DNA of 64,000 bases from Clostridia bacterium (GTDB lineage Bacteria > Bacillota > Clostridia > UMGS1840): contig JAFUIN010000028.1 in assembly GCA_017468465.1 (NCBI GenBank), forward strand, positions 36,158 through 100,157. Reading direction: 5' to 3'. The notes below the pieces were generated by a model. It did no database searches, was not told where the DNA came from, and was given only the letters and a program-made list of their open reading frames with translations. Positions 34,901 through 43,440 of this stretch are shown one piece after another. The stretch's first letter is position 1. The number at the start of each line of letters is the position of its first letter. Both the position numbers and the translations under genes were made by a program.

Positions 34901-35644
34901 TTATGCTTTTTTCTTCTGCACATAATAAAGAATAAAAAGAAGAAGCTTTTCGGGAATAAAGCGAGAGAAAAATTTCCCCAACTTCATGGTAAACCCGGGA
35001 ATAATCACTGTTTTTTTGCGAAACATTTTCTTCAGTGCATATTCTGCCACATCCATAGAATTCAGCCCCTTCAGGCTGAAATTCACATTTGCCACCCGGT
35101 CAAATTCTGTTTTTACCGGGCCCGGACAAAGAACACTCACCGAAACTTTACTTTTTTTGCGGCGCAGTTCTTCGTAAATTCCCAATGTCAAACGATATAC
35201 ATATGCTTTGGTTGCATAATACGCCGCGAGCATCGGACCGGGGTAAAATGCAGCAGAGGATGCTACATTCAAAAGGTATCCCCGATTCTGCTGCTGAAAT
35301 TTTTCTAAAATCAGCTTTGTGAGGATATGTACCGCCGTTACATTGGTGGAAAGCATCCCCAATTCATCTTCTAAAGAATTATCGAAAAAGCTGCCAAACA
35401 CCCCATAGCCTGCATTATTAATAAACACATCGATAGGTTCATTTTCAATTTGTCGGTAAAATTCAAAAACTGCTTCCGAAACAGATAAATCATAACAAAA
35501 AATTTTGGTCTTTGTGGGGAGCTTCAGCTCCTCCAGACGTTCTCTCCGGCGGGCAACCAAAATCAAATCGTAACCCTTCTCGGAAAGTATTTTCGCCATA
35601 TCTCTTCCAATGCCGGAGCTTGCCCCTGTAATGACTGCCTGCAT
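34901..35644 (-). CDS. short-chain dehydrogenase/reductase
   Basis: A 247-residue classical SDR with the nucleotide-binding TGASSGIGRDMA at residues 6-17, the NNAGYG motif, catalytic Ser in NVASSAAF and the active-site YYATKAY (Y and K present) near residue 150. ATG at 35644 follows GGAGGA with correct spacing; the longer frame to 35725 has none. The preserved catalytic residues suggest a working NAD(P)H-dependent oxidoreductase; the C-terminal LYYVQKKKA tail with a hydrophobic stretch could hold it to the membrane. Substrate unknown. It is likely co-transcribed with the AI-2E gene. Confidence 0.88.
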   Translation of the reverse strand: MQAVITGASSGIGRDMAKILSEKGYDLILVARRRERLEELKLPTKTKIFCYDLSVSEAVFEFYRQIENEPIDVFINNAGYGVFGSFFDNSLEDELGMLSTNVTAVHILTKLILEKFQQQNRGYLLNVASSAAFYPGPMLAAYYATKAYVYRLTLGIYEELRRKKSKVSVSVLCPGPVKTEFDRVANVNFSLKGLNSMDVAEYALKKMFRKKTVIIPGFTMKLGKFFSRFIPEKLLLFILYYVQKKKA

Positions 35645-35762
35645 CGTTAATTCCTCCATGTTAGCTATTTTTCGGATAACTGCTTGCTTTTCTTTTAGTA
35701 TACTCCATGAAAACAAAAAAAACAAGCAGTTTCACACAGTTCACAAAAAATACAAATATTTC

Positions 35763-36830
35763 CTACTTCTCCCAAATACAAAAGGGGCGAAACGCCGCTG
35801 GAACAGCGTAATTCTGCCGGATTTCTTGCGCAGTTTCCCAAATGTAGTCAGAATTTTTTTCTTTCACTATTATATGGTAGCATTCCATTTCCCATTCAAT
35901 ATGTGTAAAAATATGACGGTGAACCCCAATTTTTTTCACCGCTATTGCATTTGGAAACATTTCTGATATTTCTTTACGAGATAGCCTTTGGTCCAGATTT
36001 GGAATTTCCCACATTCCATGAAGCAGTCCTTTCTCCACCCGTTTCCGAAGTGCAAAGGTTTCCTCAAATTGTAACAACAGCACTGTTTTCTTTTGTATTT
36101 TGCGCTTTGTTTTTTCACTTTTTACGGGCAAGCTGTCAACCGTTCCTTTATGTTTTGCACGGCAAAGACTTGCCAGCGGACATTCTCCGCATTTGGGCTG
36201 TCCGTTAGGAACACATACCACGGCGCCCAGCTCCATTAAGCTTTGGGTAACATCCCCGCATTGTGTTTTGGGATAAACGGTGCGTAACAGCTCGGTGATA
36301 TTCTTTTTTGTTTTTACTTCTGCAATATCCGAAAAATCATTCAACACACGACTCATTACCCGCAACACATTTCCGTCCACTGCGGGGACAGGTAAATCAA
36401 ATGCAATAGAGGAAATGGAGCCCGCCGTGTATTCGCCAATTCCGGAGAGCTTGCGGATTGCATCAAAATTCCTTGGAAATTCTCCTTGATGCTCTGTCAT
36501 AATCTGTTGCGCTGCTTTTCTTAAATTGCGGGCACGGCTATAATATCCAAGCCCCTCCCACAGCTTTAACACCAGCTCTTCGGAAGCATTTGCAAGCGAA
36601 GAAACTGTTGGAAGTGTCTCTAAAAACCGTTTATAATATTCTATCACCGCTTCCACTCTTGTTTGCTGGAGCATAATTTCCGAAATCCAGATGGAATACG
36701 GATCTTTGGTTTTACGCCAGGGCAAATCCCGCTTGGCAGACTGATACCACAAAAGAAGCTTTTCCAGGCTTTCTTTTGTCAACTGCAAATCTTCCTCCGA
36801 AAACTGCCGGTTTTGTTGCAAGGCTTTCAC
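35763..36830 (-). CDS. mutY: A/G-specific adenine DNA glycosylase
   Basis: MutY removes adenine mispaired with 8-oxoguanine. The 355-residue protein has the helix-hairpin-helix domain with IMLQQTRVEAVI near residue 50, the LSGIGEYTAGSI turn with catalytic Asp in the following VDGNVLRV, the iron-sulfur motif Cx7Cx2Cx5C near residue 210, and a C-terminal NUDIX-like 8-oxoG recognition domain. A GTG at 36830 with AAGGGGA about 7 bases upstream is taken as the start; the frame upstream of it runs through the terminator of the SH3-NlpC gene. Single gene between SDR and terminator. Confidence 0.92.
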   Translation of the reverse strand: MKALQQNRQFSEEDLQLTKESLEKLLLWYQSAKRDLPWRKTKDPYSIWISEIMLQQTRVEAVIEYYKRFLETLPTVSSLANASEELVLKLWEGLGYYSRARNLRKAAQQIMTEHQGEFPRNFDAIRKLSGIGEYTAGSISSIAFDLPVPAVDGNVLRVMSRVLNDFSDIAEVKTKKNITELLRTVYPKTQCGDVTQSLMELGAVVCVPNGQPKCGECPLASLCRAKHKGTVDSLPVKSEKTKRKIQKKTVLLLQFEETFALRKRVEKGLLHGMWEIPNLDQRLSRKEISEMFPNAIAVKKIGVHRHIFTHIEWEMECYHIIVKEKNSDYIWETAQEIRQNYAVPAAFRPFCIWEK

Positions 36831-36860
36831 GTTGTGTTCCCCTTCTTTCCCAAAAAACTG

Positions 36861-36899
36861 AAAAAAGAAGCTGTCGGAGCATTCCGACAGCTTCTTTTT
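36861..36899 (-). terminator. terminator after the SH3-NlpC/P60 gene
   Basis: Stem AAAAAGAAGCTGTCGGA / TCCGACAGCTTCTTTTT with a 5-base loop, and a T-run on the minus strand. It lies between the stop at 36929 and the mutY start. Confidence 0.93.
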
Positions 36900-36928
36900 C
36901 ATACAAAAATGTATTGATTGGTCGTCTC

Positions 36929-37597
36929 TTATCTTACTCTTTTGGCAGTATAATAATTGTTATTATAATACCCGCTGTTCAGAGTCTCAATTCTGACTGT
37001 TTTACCCGGTTTGGGTGCATGTATAAAGTTACCGTCAGACACATAGATGCCTACATGATGCACATTGCCCTTCGTGCCGAAAAATACTAAATCTCCGGGT
37101 TGAAGATTGCTGCGTGCCACATAAGTGCCTTCATTAACCTGGCTGTAACTGCTTCTGGTTAAATTCACGCCAAAGTGATTGTAAACATATTTTACGAAGC
37201 CGGAGCAATCAAAACCGCTCGGGCTGCTTCCACCATAAACATACGGGGTACCAATGAACTGCTTTGCGTATTCTACCACAGCCTGACCCTGACTTACCGG
37301 TCTTTTACCGCTACGGGAACCCAAACGAACCGCATCACGGGAAACGGCAAGATATTGTCTTGCAACATAACCAGTCCGCTCACCGATTTGAACCTTTACC
37401 CAGGTATCGTTGGTAATTTCCACCAGTTCAAGCTCGTCACCACATACTACCTGACCAAGAACGGCACTTTCGGTAGATGCTTCCTGACGGATATTCAACA
37501 CGCTTGCAGTAACAAATCTGGAATCTGCAAATGCAGTCACAGTAAACAATAATAAGAAGGCTACTGTACCCACAAATGTCATTAAACTTTTACGCAA
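36929..37597 (-). CDS. secreted SH3-domain NlpC/P60 peptidoglycan hydrolase
   Basis: A secreted endopeptidase of about 222 residues. TTG at 37597 is my preferred start because AAAGGAG is ideally placed and the protein then opens MRKSLMTFVGTVAFLLL, a good signal peptide; ATG at 37621 would add eight residues and put the ribosome site inside the gene. A bacterial SH3 domain (about 30-85) precedes the NlpC/P60 domain with catalytic Cys in GFDCSGFV (about 131) and two histidines in NVHHVGIY and FIHAPK. It would cut gamma-D-Glu-diamino acid bonds in cell wall. A structured leader of about 165 bases lies upstream. Confidence 0.9.
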   Translation of the reverse strand: MRKSLMTFVGTVAFLLLFTVTAFADSRFVTASVLNIRQEASTESAVLGQVVCGDELELVEITNDTWVKVQIGERTGYVARQYLAVSRDAVRLGSRSGKRPVSQGQAVVEYAKQFIGTPYVYGGSSPSGFDCSGFVKYVYNHFGVNLTRSSYSQVNEGTYVARSNLQPGDLVFFGTKGNVHHVGIYVSDGNFIHAPKPGKTVRIETLNSGYYNNNYYTAKRVR

Positions 37598-37604
37598 TCC
37601 AGCA

Positions 37605-37767
37605 TTCACTCCTTTCTTCATATTGTATCAAAAACCCAACCTGAATATGTGAAAAACAGATTTTTTGCACAGCTACAAAAAAATCTCACAAACAGGTCGC
37701 TTTCTGTTTTCAGAAAACTGACCTGCTCGAAACGAGCTTGGATTTTTCATACGAAAATCTTACGACC
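37605..37767 (-). promoter_or_regulatory. structured 5' leader of the SH3-NlpC/P60 gene (unassigned cis-regulatory RNA candidate)
   Basis: Between the transcription start (about 37767) and the gene lies roughly 165 bases with at least four hairpins on the minus strand: GATTTTC/GAAAAATC, GCTCG-TTT-CGAGC, CAGGTC...GACCTG with an inner TTTCTG/CAGAAA, and AGATTTTTT/AAAAAATCT. The last is next to a T-rich stretch and could act as a terminator. I could not match it to the c-di-AMP riboswitch that often precedes cell-wall hydrolase genes: its conserved G-rich and GAACCCG-type segments are missing. Confidence 0.5.
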
Positions 37768-37773
37768 TCAATT

Positions 37774-37802
37774 ATTGTAACACATTTGTAACATTCTGTC
37801 AA
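37774..37802 (-). promoter_or_regulatory. promoter of the SH3-NlpC/P60 gene
   Basis: Minus strand -35 TTGACA (37797-37802) and -10 TACAAT (37774-37779) with a 17-base spacer. The sequence from 37803 to about 37890 beyond it holds nothing else that I recognise. Confidence 0.88.
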
Positions 37803-37892
37803 GTAAAAAAGGCAATTTTCTTATTTTTTTCACAAAAACGAAGTATTCTTCCTCTGAATTCTGCATATAATAACAGGTTCTCCCATAAGAAA

Positions 37893-37927
37893 TAAAAAAG
37901 CTGCCGATTTTTTAAGAATCGGCAGCG
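37893..37927 (-). terminator. terminator after the nucleotidyltransferase gene
   Basis: Stem GCTGCCGATT / AATCGGCAGC with a 7-base loop, followed on the minus strand by TTTTTT. It lies 8 bases past the stop at 37935. Confidence 0.9.
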
Positions 37928-37934
37928 TGAATCA

Positions 37935-38840
37935 TTAGCTCCAAAGTTTTTTGGGATAGTTTCCGGCATCTACCATGGCTGCTATTGCATCCATCACCGG
38001 CTGTTTGTCTTCCTTATAGGTAACACCGTACCATTTTTCCTGGCAAGGTACAACCTTAACATCTGCTTTTTTCTCTTGAATCAAAGCATCTACAACAGAA
38101 GGCAGGAAGTATTCTGCTTTCAGAATGTTATCCTGGCTGTTTTTCAGAAATTCGGGCAATCTTTTTTCCAATTCGTCAAAAATACTCAAGGTAAAGCCCC
38201 AGGTATTCATAGAAACAAAGCTACCCTGCGGAATGGGGGTCCAGATACCGTTTTCCTCAAATTTAGTAACATCATCAAAACGCTGAATTTTGGTTCTTTC
38301 GGTAATTTTTTTCAGAAAACCCTCTTGGGAAACTTCGCAAATACCTCTTGCAACCGAGCCATTATCGGTTAACGTATTTTCCAGAATAAAGCCCATCATA
38401 GCATACTGGTAGCGCTCGTTATCTTCCACAGAAGATAAGAAGCTCTGCAGTCCGGTGAAGGTAGCTTTTCCGTAAAAGTCATCAGCATTGATAACTGCAA
38501 AGGGAGTTTTCACAAAGGGCTTTGCTGCCAATACAGCGTGACCTGTTCCCCACGGTTTTTCTCTACCGTAAATATTGCCGCCGGGGATATCATTTACATC
38601 CTGAAACGCATAATCCACATCAATGACGTTTTCCAGTTTGTTGCCGATTACTTCACGAAACACTGCTTCGTTTTCTTTTTTTATAATGAAAACCACCTTG
38701 GAAAAGCCTGCTTTTACGGCATCAAACACAGAATAATCAATAATAATTTCTCCGCTGGGGCCGATGGGGTCAATTTGTTTTAATCCGCCGTAACGGCTGC
38801 CAAGACCTGCTGCCATTACAACCAATGTTGTCTGATTCAT
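37935..38840 (-). CDS. nucleotidyltransferase family protein (sugar-1-phosphate type)
   Basis: A 301-residue NTP-transferase-fold protein. The N-terminus is VVMAAGLGSRYGGLKQ, with GxGxR-like nucleotide loop and a lysine, and a later AVINADDFYG carries the metal-binding aspartates. The C-terminal third includes KWYGVTYKEDK. It resembles sugar-phosphate nucleotidyltransferases used for wall or capsule sugars, but it is not the standard GalU (which begins IPAAGLGTRFLPATKA). Substrate unknown. It is monocistronic and lies beside a degenerate relative on the other strand at 39046. Confidence 0.85.
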   Translation of the reverse strand: MNQTTLVVMAAGLGSRYGGLKQIDPIGPSGEIIIDYSVFDAVKAGFSKVVFIIKKENEAVFREVIGNKLENVIDVDYAFQDVNDIPGGNIYGREKPWGTGHAVLAAKPFVKTPFAVINADDFYGKATFTGLQSFLSSVEDNERYQYAMMGFILENTLTDNGSVARGICEVSQEGFLKKITERTKIQRFDDVTKFEENGIWTPIPQGSFVSMNTWGFTLSIFDELEKRLPEFLKNSQDNILKAEYFLPSVVDALIQEKKADVKVVPCQEKWYGVTYKEDKQPVMDAIAAMVDAGNYPKKLWS

Positions 38841-39045
38841 AAGTTACCTCCAAAAAACAAATATTTTTTCATTATCACCAGTATATCGCATTCCATCCTC
38901 TTTGTATTTGCAAAATCGGACAAAGAATTTGTTTTTTTGGTTATTTTTACAGTTCGCCAAATCCCTGTGCATAGTTTTTTCCTTTCGGGGTAATGCTATT
39001 AGCAATTACTGTTAACCAAGGATCATGAAAGGCTGACTGCATATT

Positions 39046-41175
39046 ATGAAAGGAATCATTCTGCTAAGTCCCAGTCACAAATCGCTTTTTCCTTTAACGA
39101 TGGAATCTTCCGTGGCAATGCTCAATTTTTTTGACCAACCGTTAATCGAATTTCAAATTCAGTACATGAAACAACAGGGAATCGACGAAATTTGCGTTGT
39201 CGGAGAAGAAGATGACGACGCCCTCCGAAAATATCTGGAAAGCACCCACAGCATTCCCTTTCGCCTGCTTCCCGCTCACGGAATCAGCATTGGAGAGCTT
39301 GCAGCACCGCACCCGATTTGTGTGTTATTCGGACAGCTTACCCTTACAGATTATCCGCTGAAAAAGCTTTGTTCTCATCCGGACAGTCATACGGTAACCG
39401 GAATTTTCTCCGAAACAGACAAGCAATGCCAAAAGGGACTATTTATCTGTCCCGAAAGCAGTTATTCCACTGTTTTATCTCCGGGAAGGAGTCTTGTTTC
39501 TTCTTTTTCCCTTCAAAACATTCCGCTGGATATCATACAGGAATCGGGATATTTTTATACCGTATCAAATCTTCCGGAATATCTGAACGCACTAAAAGAG
39601 CATCTGAATCGGAGCAATTTACCCAAGCAGTATCATCAATCAAACGGTGTGATTCACAGCAAAAACGCGTTTATTGAGCTGGGGGCAAAAATCAAACCCC
39701 CTGTCTATCTCGGTGACCACGTCACCATACAAAAAAGTGCAGAAATTCTTCCGTATTCTGTTATATGCAGCCATTCGGTGATTGGTGAAAATGCCAAAAT
39801 TGCAAATTCTGTGCTGTTTCCTTACTGTCGGATAAAAGAACATGCAACCGTATCCGGTGCTGTTCTGGGAGAAGGGGTTACAGTCGCAGCGAAAACCAAT
39901 GTTACAGACGGCTCGGTTTACAGTAAAAAAGTTACGGTTTCCTCACAAGATGCAACGCTAACAGGGAATGCAGAACACTTTGAAAACCTCCTTTCCTTTA
40001 CACCGTCAGGCGTATCAATTCCACTAAAAAATGCAATCAAATTTTTAGAAATCCTCGGTGCTTCCTGCGGTCAGCTGTTTGCCAGAGGAATTGTAGGCCT
40101 ATTTCAAGATGACAGTGTTGCTGCTCAATTTTTGTCCCACAGTCTGTGCTGCGGCTTACAATCTGCAGGGGCTTCTATCTATCGGTTTCCGCCCTGTACG
40201 CTTGCCATGTGCCGAAGCGCCTGCTCCTTTTATCACCTAAAGGCTGGCTTCTATCTGTATGAAAAAGAAGAAACTTGCCTACTGATGATTTTAGATAACA
40301 CGGGAACACTGATTTCCGAAAACACCGAAGCAGCAATTAAAAATCAACTGTCAACCCCCGAAACAGCACTGCAGAAACAGCCGCTTTTGAAAATTACGGA
40401 AACTGCGCCCTATCAGCTTTATTATTTTTCTGAAATCAATCGCAGATTAGGCTATGAAAGCGTTGGCTGTAAACTTTATGCAGAAACTTCTTCTCCAATG
40501 CTTATGAGCTATCTTCAAAAGGTTGCAAACTGCCACAAAATTACGCTGATTTCCGAGCCGTTATCGGGGGTTATCGGGTTCCGATGCAACTCGTCAGCAA
40601 CAGATTTCACGCTGTATGACGAAAACAACACCGCTTTGTCTCCCCGACAAAAAGAATCAATCATTGCTGCACTAATGGTTGCTGAAGGAGAAAGCAACTA
40701 TGTGACCACCATGAAAACGCCTCATGTTCTTTCTCACTATCTGCAAAAAAACAAAGTAACTCCCATAGAATCCGACGAGCACCCCCATATTTTAGAGACC
40801 AATCTGCAAAAAATCCCGTTGCAGTATTATTTATCAAGTGACCCCGTCTATTTGATCATGAAGGTTCTGATTTATCTTAAAAAAAATCAACTGACGCTTT
40901 CCCGCTGGATTGCCGGCTTGCCCAAATCTTTTCTGATAGAAAAAACAATTACCGCTGAAGAACAGCTTGCCGAAGCGGTGGAACATCTGCTCGGTATTGC
41001 GCAAGTCAAAGAGAATGGCGCCTCTCACTGTCACTTTTCCTCAAAAAAAGGATTCACAACAATTATCAAAGATAACGATAATCTTAAAATCGTGTCGGAA
41101 AGCAATCAAGAGGAATACGCCAAGGAATTAACCGATTTTTATGTCAAGCAATGCTCCAAAGAAAAAACAAAATAA
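39046..41175 (+). CDS. degenerate nucleotidyltransferase - hexapeptide helix - phosphomannomutase-like fusion protein
   Basis: A 709-residue fusion. Residues 1-190 have the NTP-transferase fold but the normal GGxGTRLRPLT loop reads SPSHKSLFPLT (8-18), so the GxGTR catalytic loop is lost, and the downstream PKPM lysine segment reads SSVAM. Residues about 195-320 form a left-handed beta-helix of hexapeptide repeats (PPVYLGDHVTI, IGENAKIA, VLGEGVTVAAK). Residues about 330-700 match the phosphohexomutase fold, but the phosphoserine ASHNP loop and the DGDxDR metal loop are missing. Intact fusions of this order act as mannose-1-phosphate guanylyltransferase / phosphomannomutase-like proteins. This copy looks catalytically dead, yet the reading frame is intact, which suggests a regulatory or scaffold role. 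Confidence 0.8.
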   Translation: MKGIILLSPSHKSLFPLTMESSVAMLNFFDQPLIEFQIQYMKQQGIDEICVVGEEDDDALRKYLESTHSIPFRLLPAHGISIGELAAPHPICVLFGQLTLTDYPLKKLCSHPDSHTVTGIFSETDKQCQKGLFICPESSYSTVLSPGRSLVSSFSLQNIPLDIIQESGYFYTVSNLPEYLNALKEHLNRSNLPKQYHQSNGVIHSKNAFIELGAKIKPPVYLGDHVTIQKSAEILPYSVICSHSVIGENAKIANSVLFPYCRIKEHATVSGAVLGEGVTVAAKTNVTDGSVYSKKVTVSSQDATLTGNAEHFENLLSFTPSGVSIPLKNAIKFLEILGASCGQLFARGIVGLFQDDSVAAQFLSHSLCCGLQSAGASIYRFPPCTLAMCRSACSFYHLKAGFYLYEKEETCLLMILDNTGTLISENTEAAIKNQLSTPETALQKQPLLKITETAPYQLYYFSEINRRLGYESVGCKLYAETSSPMLMSYLQKVANCHKITLISEPLSGVIGFRCNSSATDFTLYDENNTALSPRQKESIIAALMVAEGESNYVTTMKTPHVLSHYLQKNKVTPIESDEHPHILETNLQKIPLQYYLSSDPVYLIMKVLIYLKKNQLTLSRWIAGLPKSFLIEKTITAEEQLAEAVEHLLGIAQVKENGASHCHFSSKKGFTTIIKDNDNLKIVSESNQEEYAKELTDFYVKQCSKEKTK

Positions 41176-41213
41176 CAGTTTCCTTGTTATCACCCAAAAA
41201 AAATTTTTTCAAC

Positions 41214-41257
41214 AAAAAAGGCTGTGACAAACCCATTTTGCCTGTCACAGCCTTTTT
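41214..41257. terminator. bidirectional terminator (39-kb fusion gene / rny)
   Basis: A-run, stem GGCTGTGAC / GTCACAGCC with a 15-base loop, T-run. Serves the rightward fusion gene and the leftward rny gene. Confidence 0.9.
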
Positions 41258-41284
41258 GATCTTTATTCTTTATGGAGTATTACA

Positions 41285-42838
41285 TTATTTCGCGTAATCC
41301 ACCACTCTGGTCTCACGAATCAAGTTCACTCTTACCTGACCCGGATATTCCATTTCATTTTCAATTTTCTTAGCAATTTCTCTGCCAATCAATACCATTG
41401 CTTCATCGTTTACATCTTCCGGTTTTACCATAATGCGGACTTCACGACCTGCAGAAATGGCAAATGCCTTGTCAACACCTTTGAAAGAAGTTGCAATTTC
41501 TTCCAACTGCTGGAGACGTTTGATGTAATTTTCGATGTTTTCACGTCTTGCACCGGGTCTTGCCGCAGAAATGGCATCCGCAGCCGCTACGATACAAGCG
41601 ATGGTGCTTTCAGGTTCCACATCACCGTGATGCGCCATAATTGCATTGATGATGATAGGATCTTCCTTATATTTTTTCGCAACATCTGCACCAATCTGAA
41701 TGTGAGAACCTTCCACTTCGTGGTCAATGGATTTACCGATATCGTGGAGCAAACCGGCACGTTTTGCCATGGCAACGTCTACGCCCAGTTCACCTGCAAT
41801 TAAGCCGGAAATCTGCGCAACTTCAATGGAGTGCTGCAGCACGTTCTGACCATAACTGGTTCTGTATTTCAGGCGGCCCAGCAAACGAACAACTTCCTGA
41901 TGAAGATGGTGCACACCGGTATCAAAGGTAGCTGCTTCGCCGGCCTTTTTAATGATGTTTTCCACTTCCTTGGTAGATTTGTTCAGCATTTCTTCAATTC
42001 TTGCCGGATGAATTCTACCGTCTTGAATGAGTTTTTCCAAAGTTAAGCGGGCAATTTCACGGCGAACCGGGTCAAATCCGCTCAAAATAACAGCTTCGGG
42101 CGTATCGTCAATAATAAAGTCGATGCCGGTTTTCTGCTCTAATGTACGGATATTTCTGCCCTCTCTGCCGATGATACGGCCTTTCATGTCTTCGCTGGGT
42201 AATGCCACAACAGATACGGTAACCTCAGAAACGTGATCAGAAGCACATCTCTGAATGGCACCGGAGATGATTTCTCTGGCTTTTTCGTCGCAAATTTCTT
42301 TGGTTTGTTCTTCAATTTCTTTGATTTTGAGTGCTGCATCCACACGAACTTCGTCTTCGATGTTCTTGATGAGATACTCTTTTGCTTCTTCTTTGGTTAA
42401 GCCCGAAATTTTTTCTAAAATTTCCAGCTGACGCTTTTGAATTTCGTTGGTTTGCTGAACTTTTTCTTCCAGCTGTTTTTCGCGCAATTTCAGGTTTTCG
42501 TCTTTTTTCTCAATGGTTTCCAGCTTTTTATCCAGCTGTTCTTCTTTCTGGATGTAACGCTTTTCCATTTTCTGAACTTCAACTCTACGCTCTTTGATTT
42601 CTTTGTCTGCTTCTGCTCTTGTTTTTAAGATTTCTTCTTTAGCTTCAATCAGTGCTTCTTTTTTCTTTGCTTCCGAAGTTTTAATTGCATCATTCAAGAT
42701 TTTTTTTGCCTGTTCTTCGGCACTGCCGATTTCGGCTTCTGCAATTTTTTTACGGTATATAATACCCAATCGGAATGCAATGATAAATGCAACAAGTGCT
42801 GAACCTAAAGAAATTGCTGTTACAACTAATGGACTCAT
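41285..42838 (-). CDS. rny: ribonuclease Y
   Basis: RNase Y is the membrane-anchored endoribonuclease that starts mRNA decay in many Firmicutes. The 517-residue protein has an N-terminal transmembrane helix (about 5-25), a long coiled coil (about 30-190), a KH domain with [15 protein letters not shown] near residue 220, and an HD domain whose metal motif is [10 protein letters not shown] near residue 365. ATG at 42838 is chosen because GGAG lies 10 bases upstream. The gene is preceded by a roughly 210-base leader with a terminator-like hairpin (42896-42938) that may control its own expression. Confidence 0.96.
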   Translation of the reverse strand: MSPLVVTAISLGSALVAFIIAFRLGIIYRKKIAEAEIGSAEEQAKKILNDAIKTSEAKKKEALIEAKEEILKTRAEADKEIKERRVEVQKMEKRYIQKEEQLDKKLETIEKKDENLKLREKQLEEKVQQTNEIQKRQLEILEKISGLTKEEAKEYLIKNIEDEVRVDAALKIKEIEEQTKEICDEKAREIISGAIQRCASDHVSEVTVSVVALPSEDMKGRIIGREGRNIRTLEQKTGIDFIIDDTPEAVILSGFDPVRREIARLTLEKLIQDGRIHPARIEEMLNKSTKEVENIIKKAGEAATFDTGVHHLHQEVVRLLGRLKYRTSYGQNVLQHSIEVAQISGLIAGELGVDVAMAKRAGLLHDIGKSIDHEVEGSHIQIGADVAKKYKEDPIIINAIMAHHGDVEPESTIACIVAAADAISAARPGARRENIENYIKRLQQLEEIATSFKGVDKAFAISAGREVRIMVKPEDVNDEAMVLIGREIAKKIENEMEYPGQVRVNLIRETRVVDYAK

Positions 42839-42895
42839 TTTTTGCAATCTCCGTTTCTATATAGACCGATTTTTCCGAAAAATTCCGGCTTGAAC

Positions 42896-42938
42896 AAAAA
42901 AATGCCTCTTTTCTCCAAAAAACACGGAAAAAAGAAGC
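42896..42938 (-). terminator. terminator-like hairpin (possible attenuator) in the rny leader
   Basis: On the minus strand a 13-base-pair stem, GCTTCTTTTTTCC / GGAGAAAAGAGGC with G-U pairs, a TTTTTT-rich loop and then A plus seven T. It lies 58 bases before the rny start, so read-through would control rny. Two small hairpins lie upstream of it: GGC-AGAGGTGTA-GCC near 42967-42981 and GTTTC/GAAAT near 42948-42967. Confidence 0.7.
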
Positions 42939-43052
42939 ATCCACTATGTATTTCCCTCTTTGAAACGGCTACACCTCTGCCATAACAATAAAACTCACCC
43001 GCTGAAAACGAAAAAACAAAAAACAGCGAAATGATGGTCATAAATAGTATCT

Positions 43053-43081
43053 GTTATATCTCAAAATAAAATAATCAACAA
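43053..43081 (-). promoter_or_regulatory. probable promoter of rny
   Basis: Minus strand -35 TTGTTG (43076-43081) and -10 TATAAC (43053-43058) with a 17-base spacer, about 215 bases before the rny start. Both boxes are one or two bases off consensus. The region 43082-43280 between the two divergent promoters shows only A/T-rich sequence and no clear element. Confidence 0.55.
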
Positions 43082-43286
43082 TAATTTGGGGTTAACAGCT
43101 TCCGCCAGATGCCGGACAGCTTCTTTTCTTCAAATCTTCTATATCAATTTAATATTGGTTAAAAATAACCTCTTATATTTTACACATTTTCTTTTCGTCT
43201 GTCAAGCGTTTTTATGATATTTTTTTGAAGTTTCTGCCATTTTTTAGGAAAGATCACGAAAAAAAGTGGTTTTTCTATGAAATTGC

Positions 43287-43315
43287 TTTACAAATATGAA
43301 AAAAAATGGTATACT
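43287..43315 (+). promoter_or_regulatory. promoter of the xerD-like / dacF transcript
   Basis: -35 TTTACA (43287-43292) and -10 TATACT (43310-43315) with a 17-base spacer, about 120 bases before the start at 43441. The leader contains short GGAAAAGAATTTTCC and CCGGCTTCCGG palindromes. Confidence 0.75.
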
Positions 43316-43440
43316 GTTTGTTAAACTACGGAAAAGAATTTTCCTTATGTAATGCGCACTGCATTTCTCTTTAACATGCAAAAATATTCCGGCTTCCGGC
43401 AGGTTTTTCCGGGCTTTTTGAAGAAAGAAGGTCGCTTCCT

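Noticed and set aside
37605..37767. c-di-AMP (ydaO) riboswitch before the NlpC/P60 gene
   Set aside because: Conserved G-rich and GAACCCG-type segments are not present; kept only as an unassigned structured leader.
42940..43010. Resemblance of the rny leader segment GGCAGAGGTGTAGCC to the lysine riboswitch core
   Set aside because: Only a few bases agree, the leader is much too short for the lysine aptamer, and the other conserved segments are absent.
42835..43041. A 68-aa hydrophobic frame on the minus strand within the rny leader
   Set aside because: No ribosome site before the ATG, and the frame runs through the terminator-like hairpin; more likely chance.
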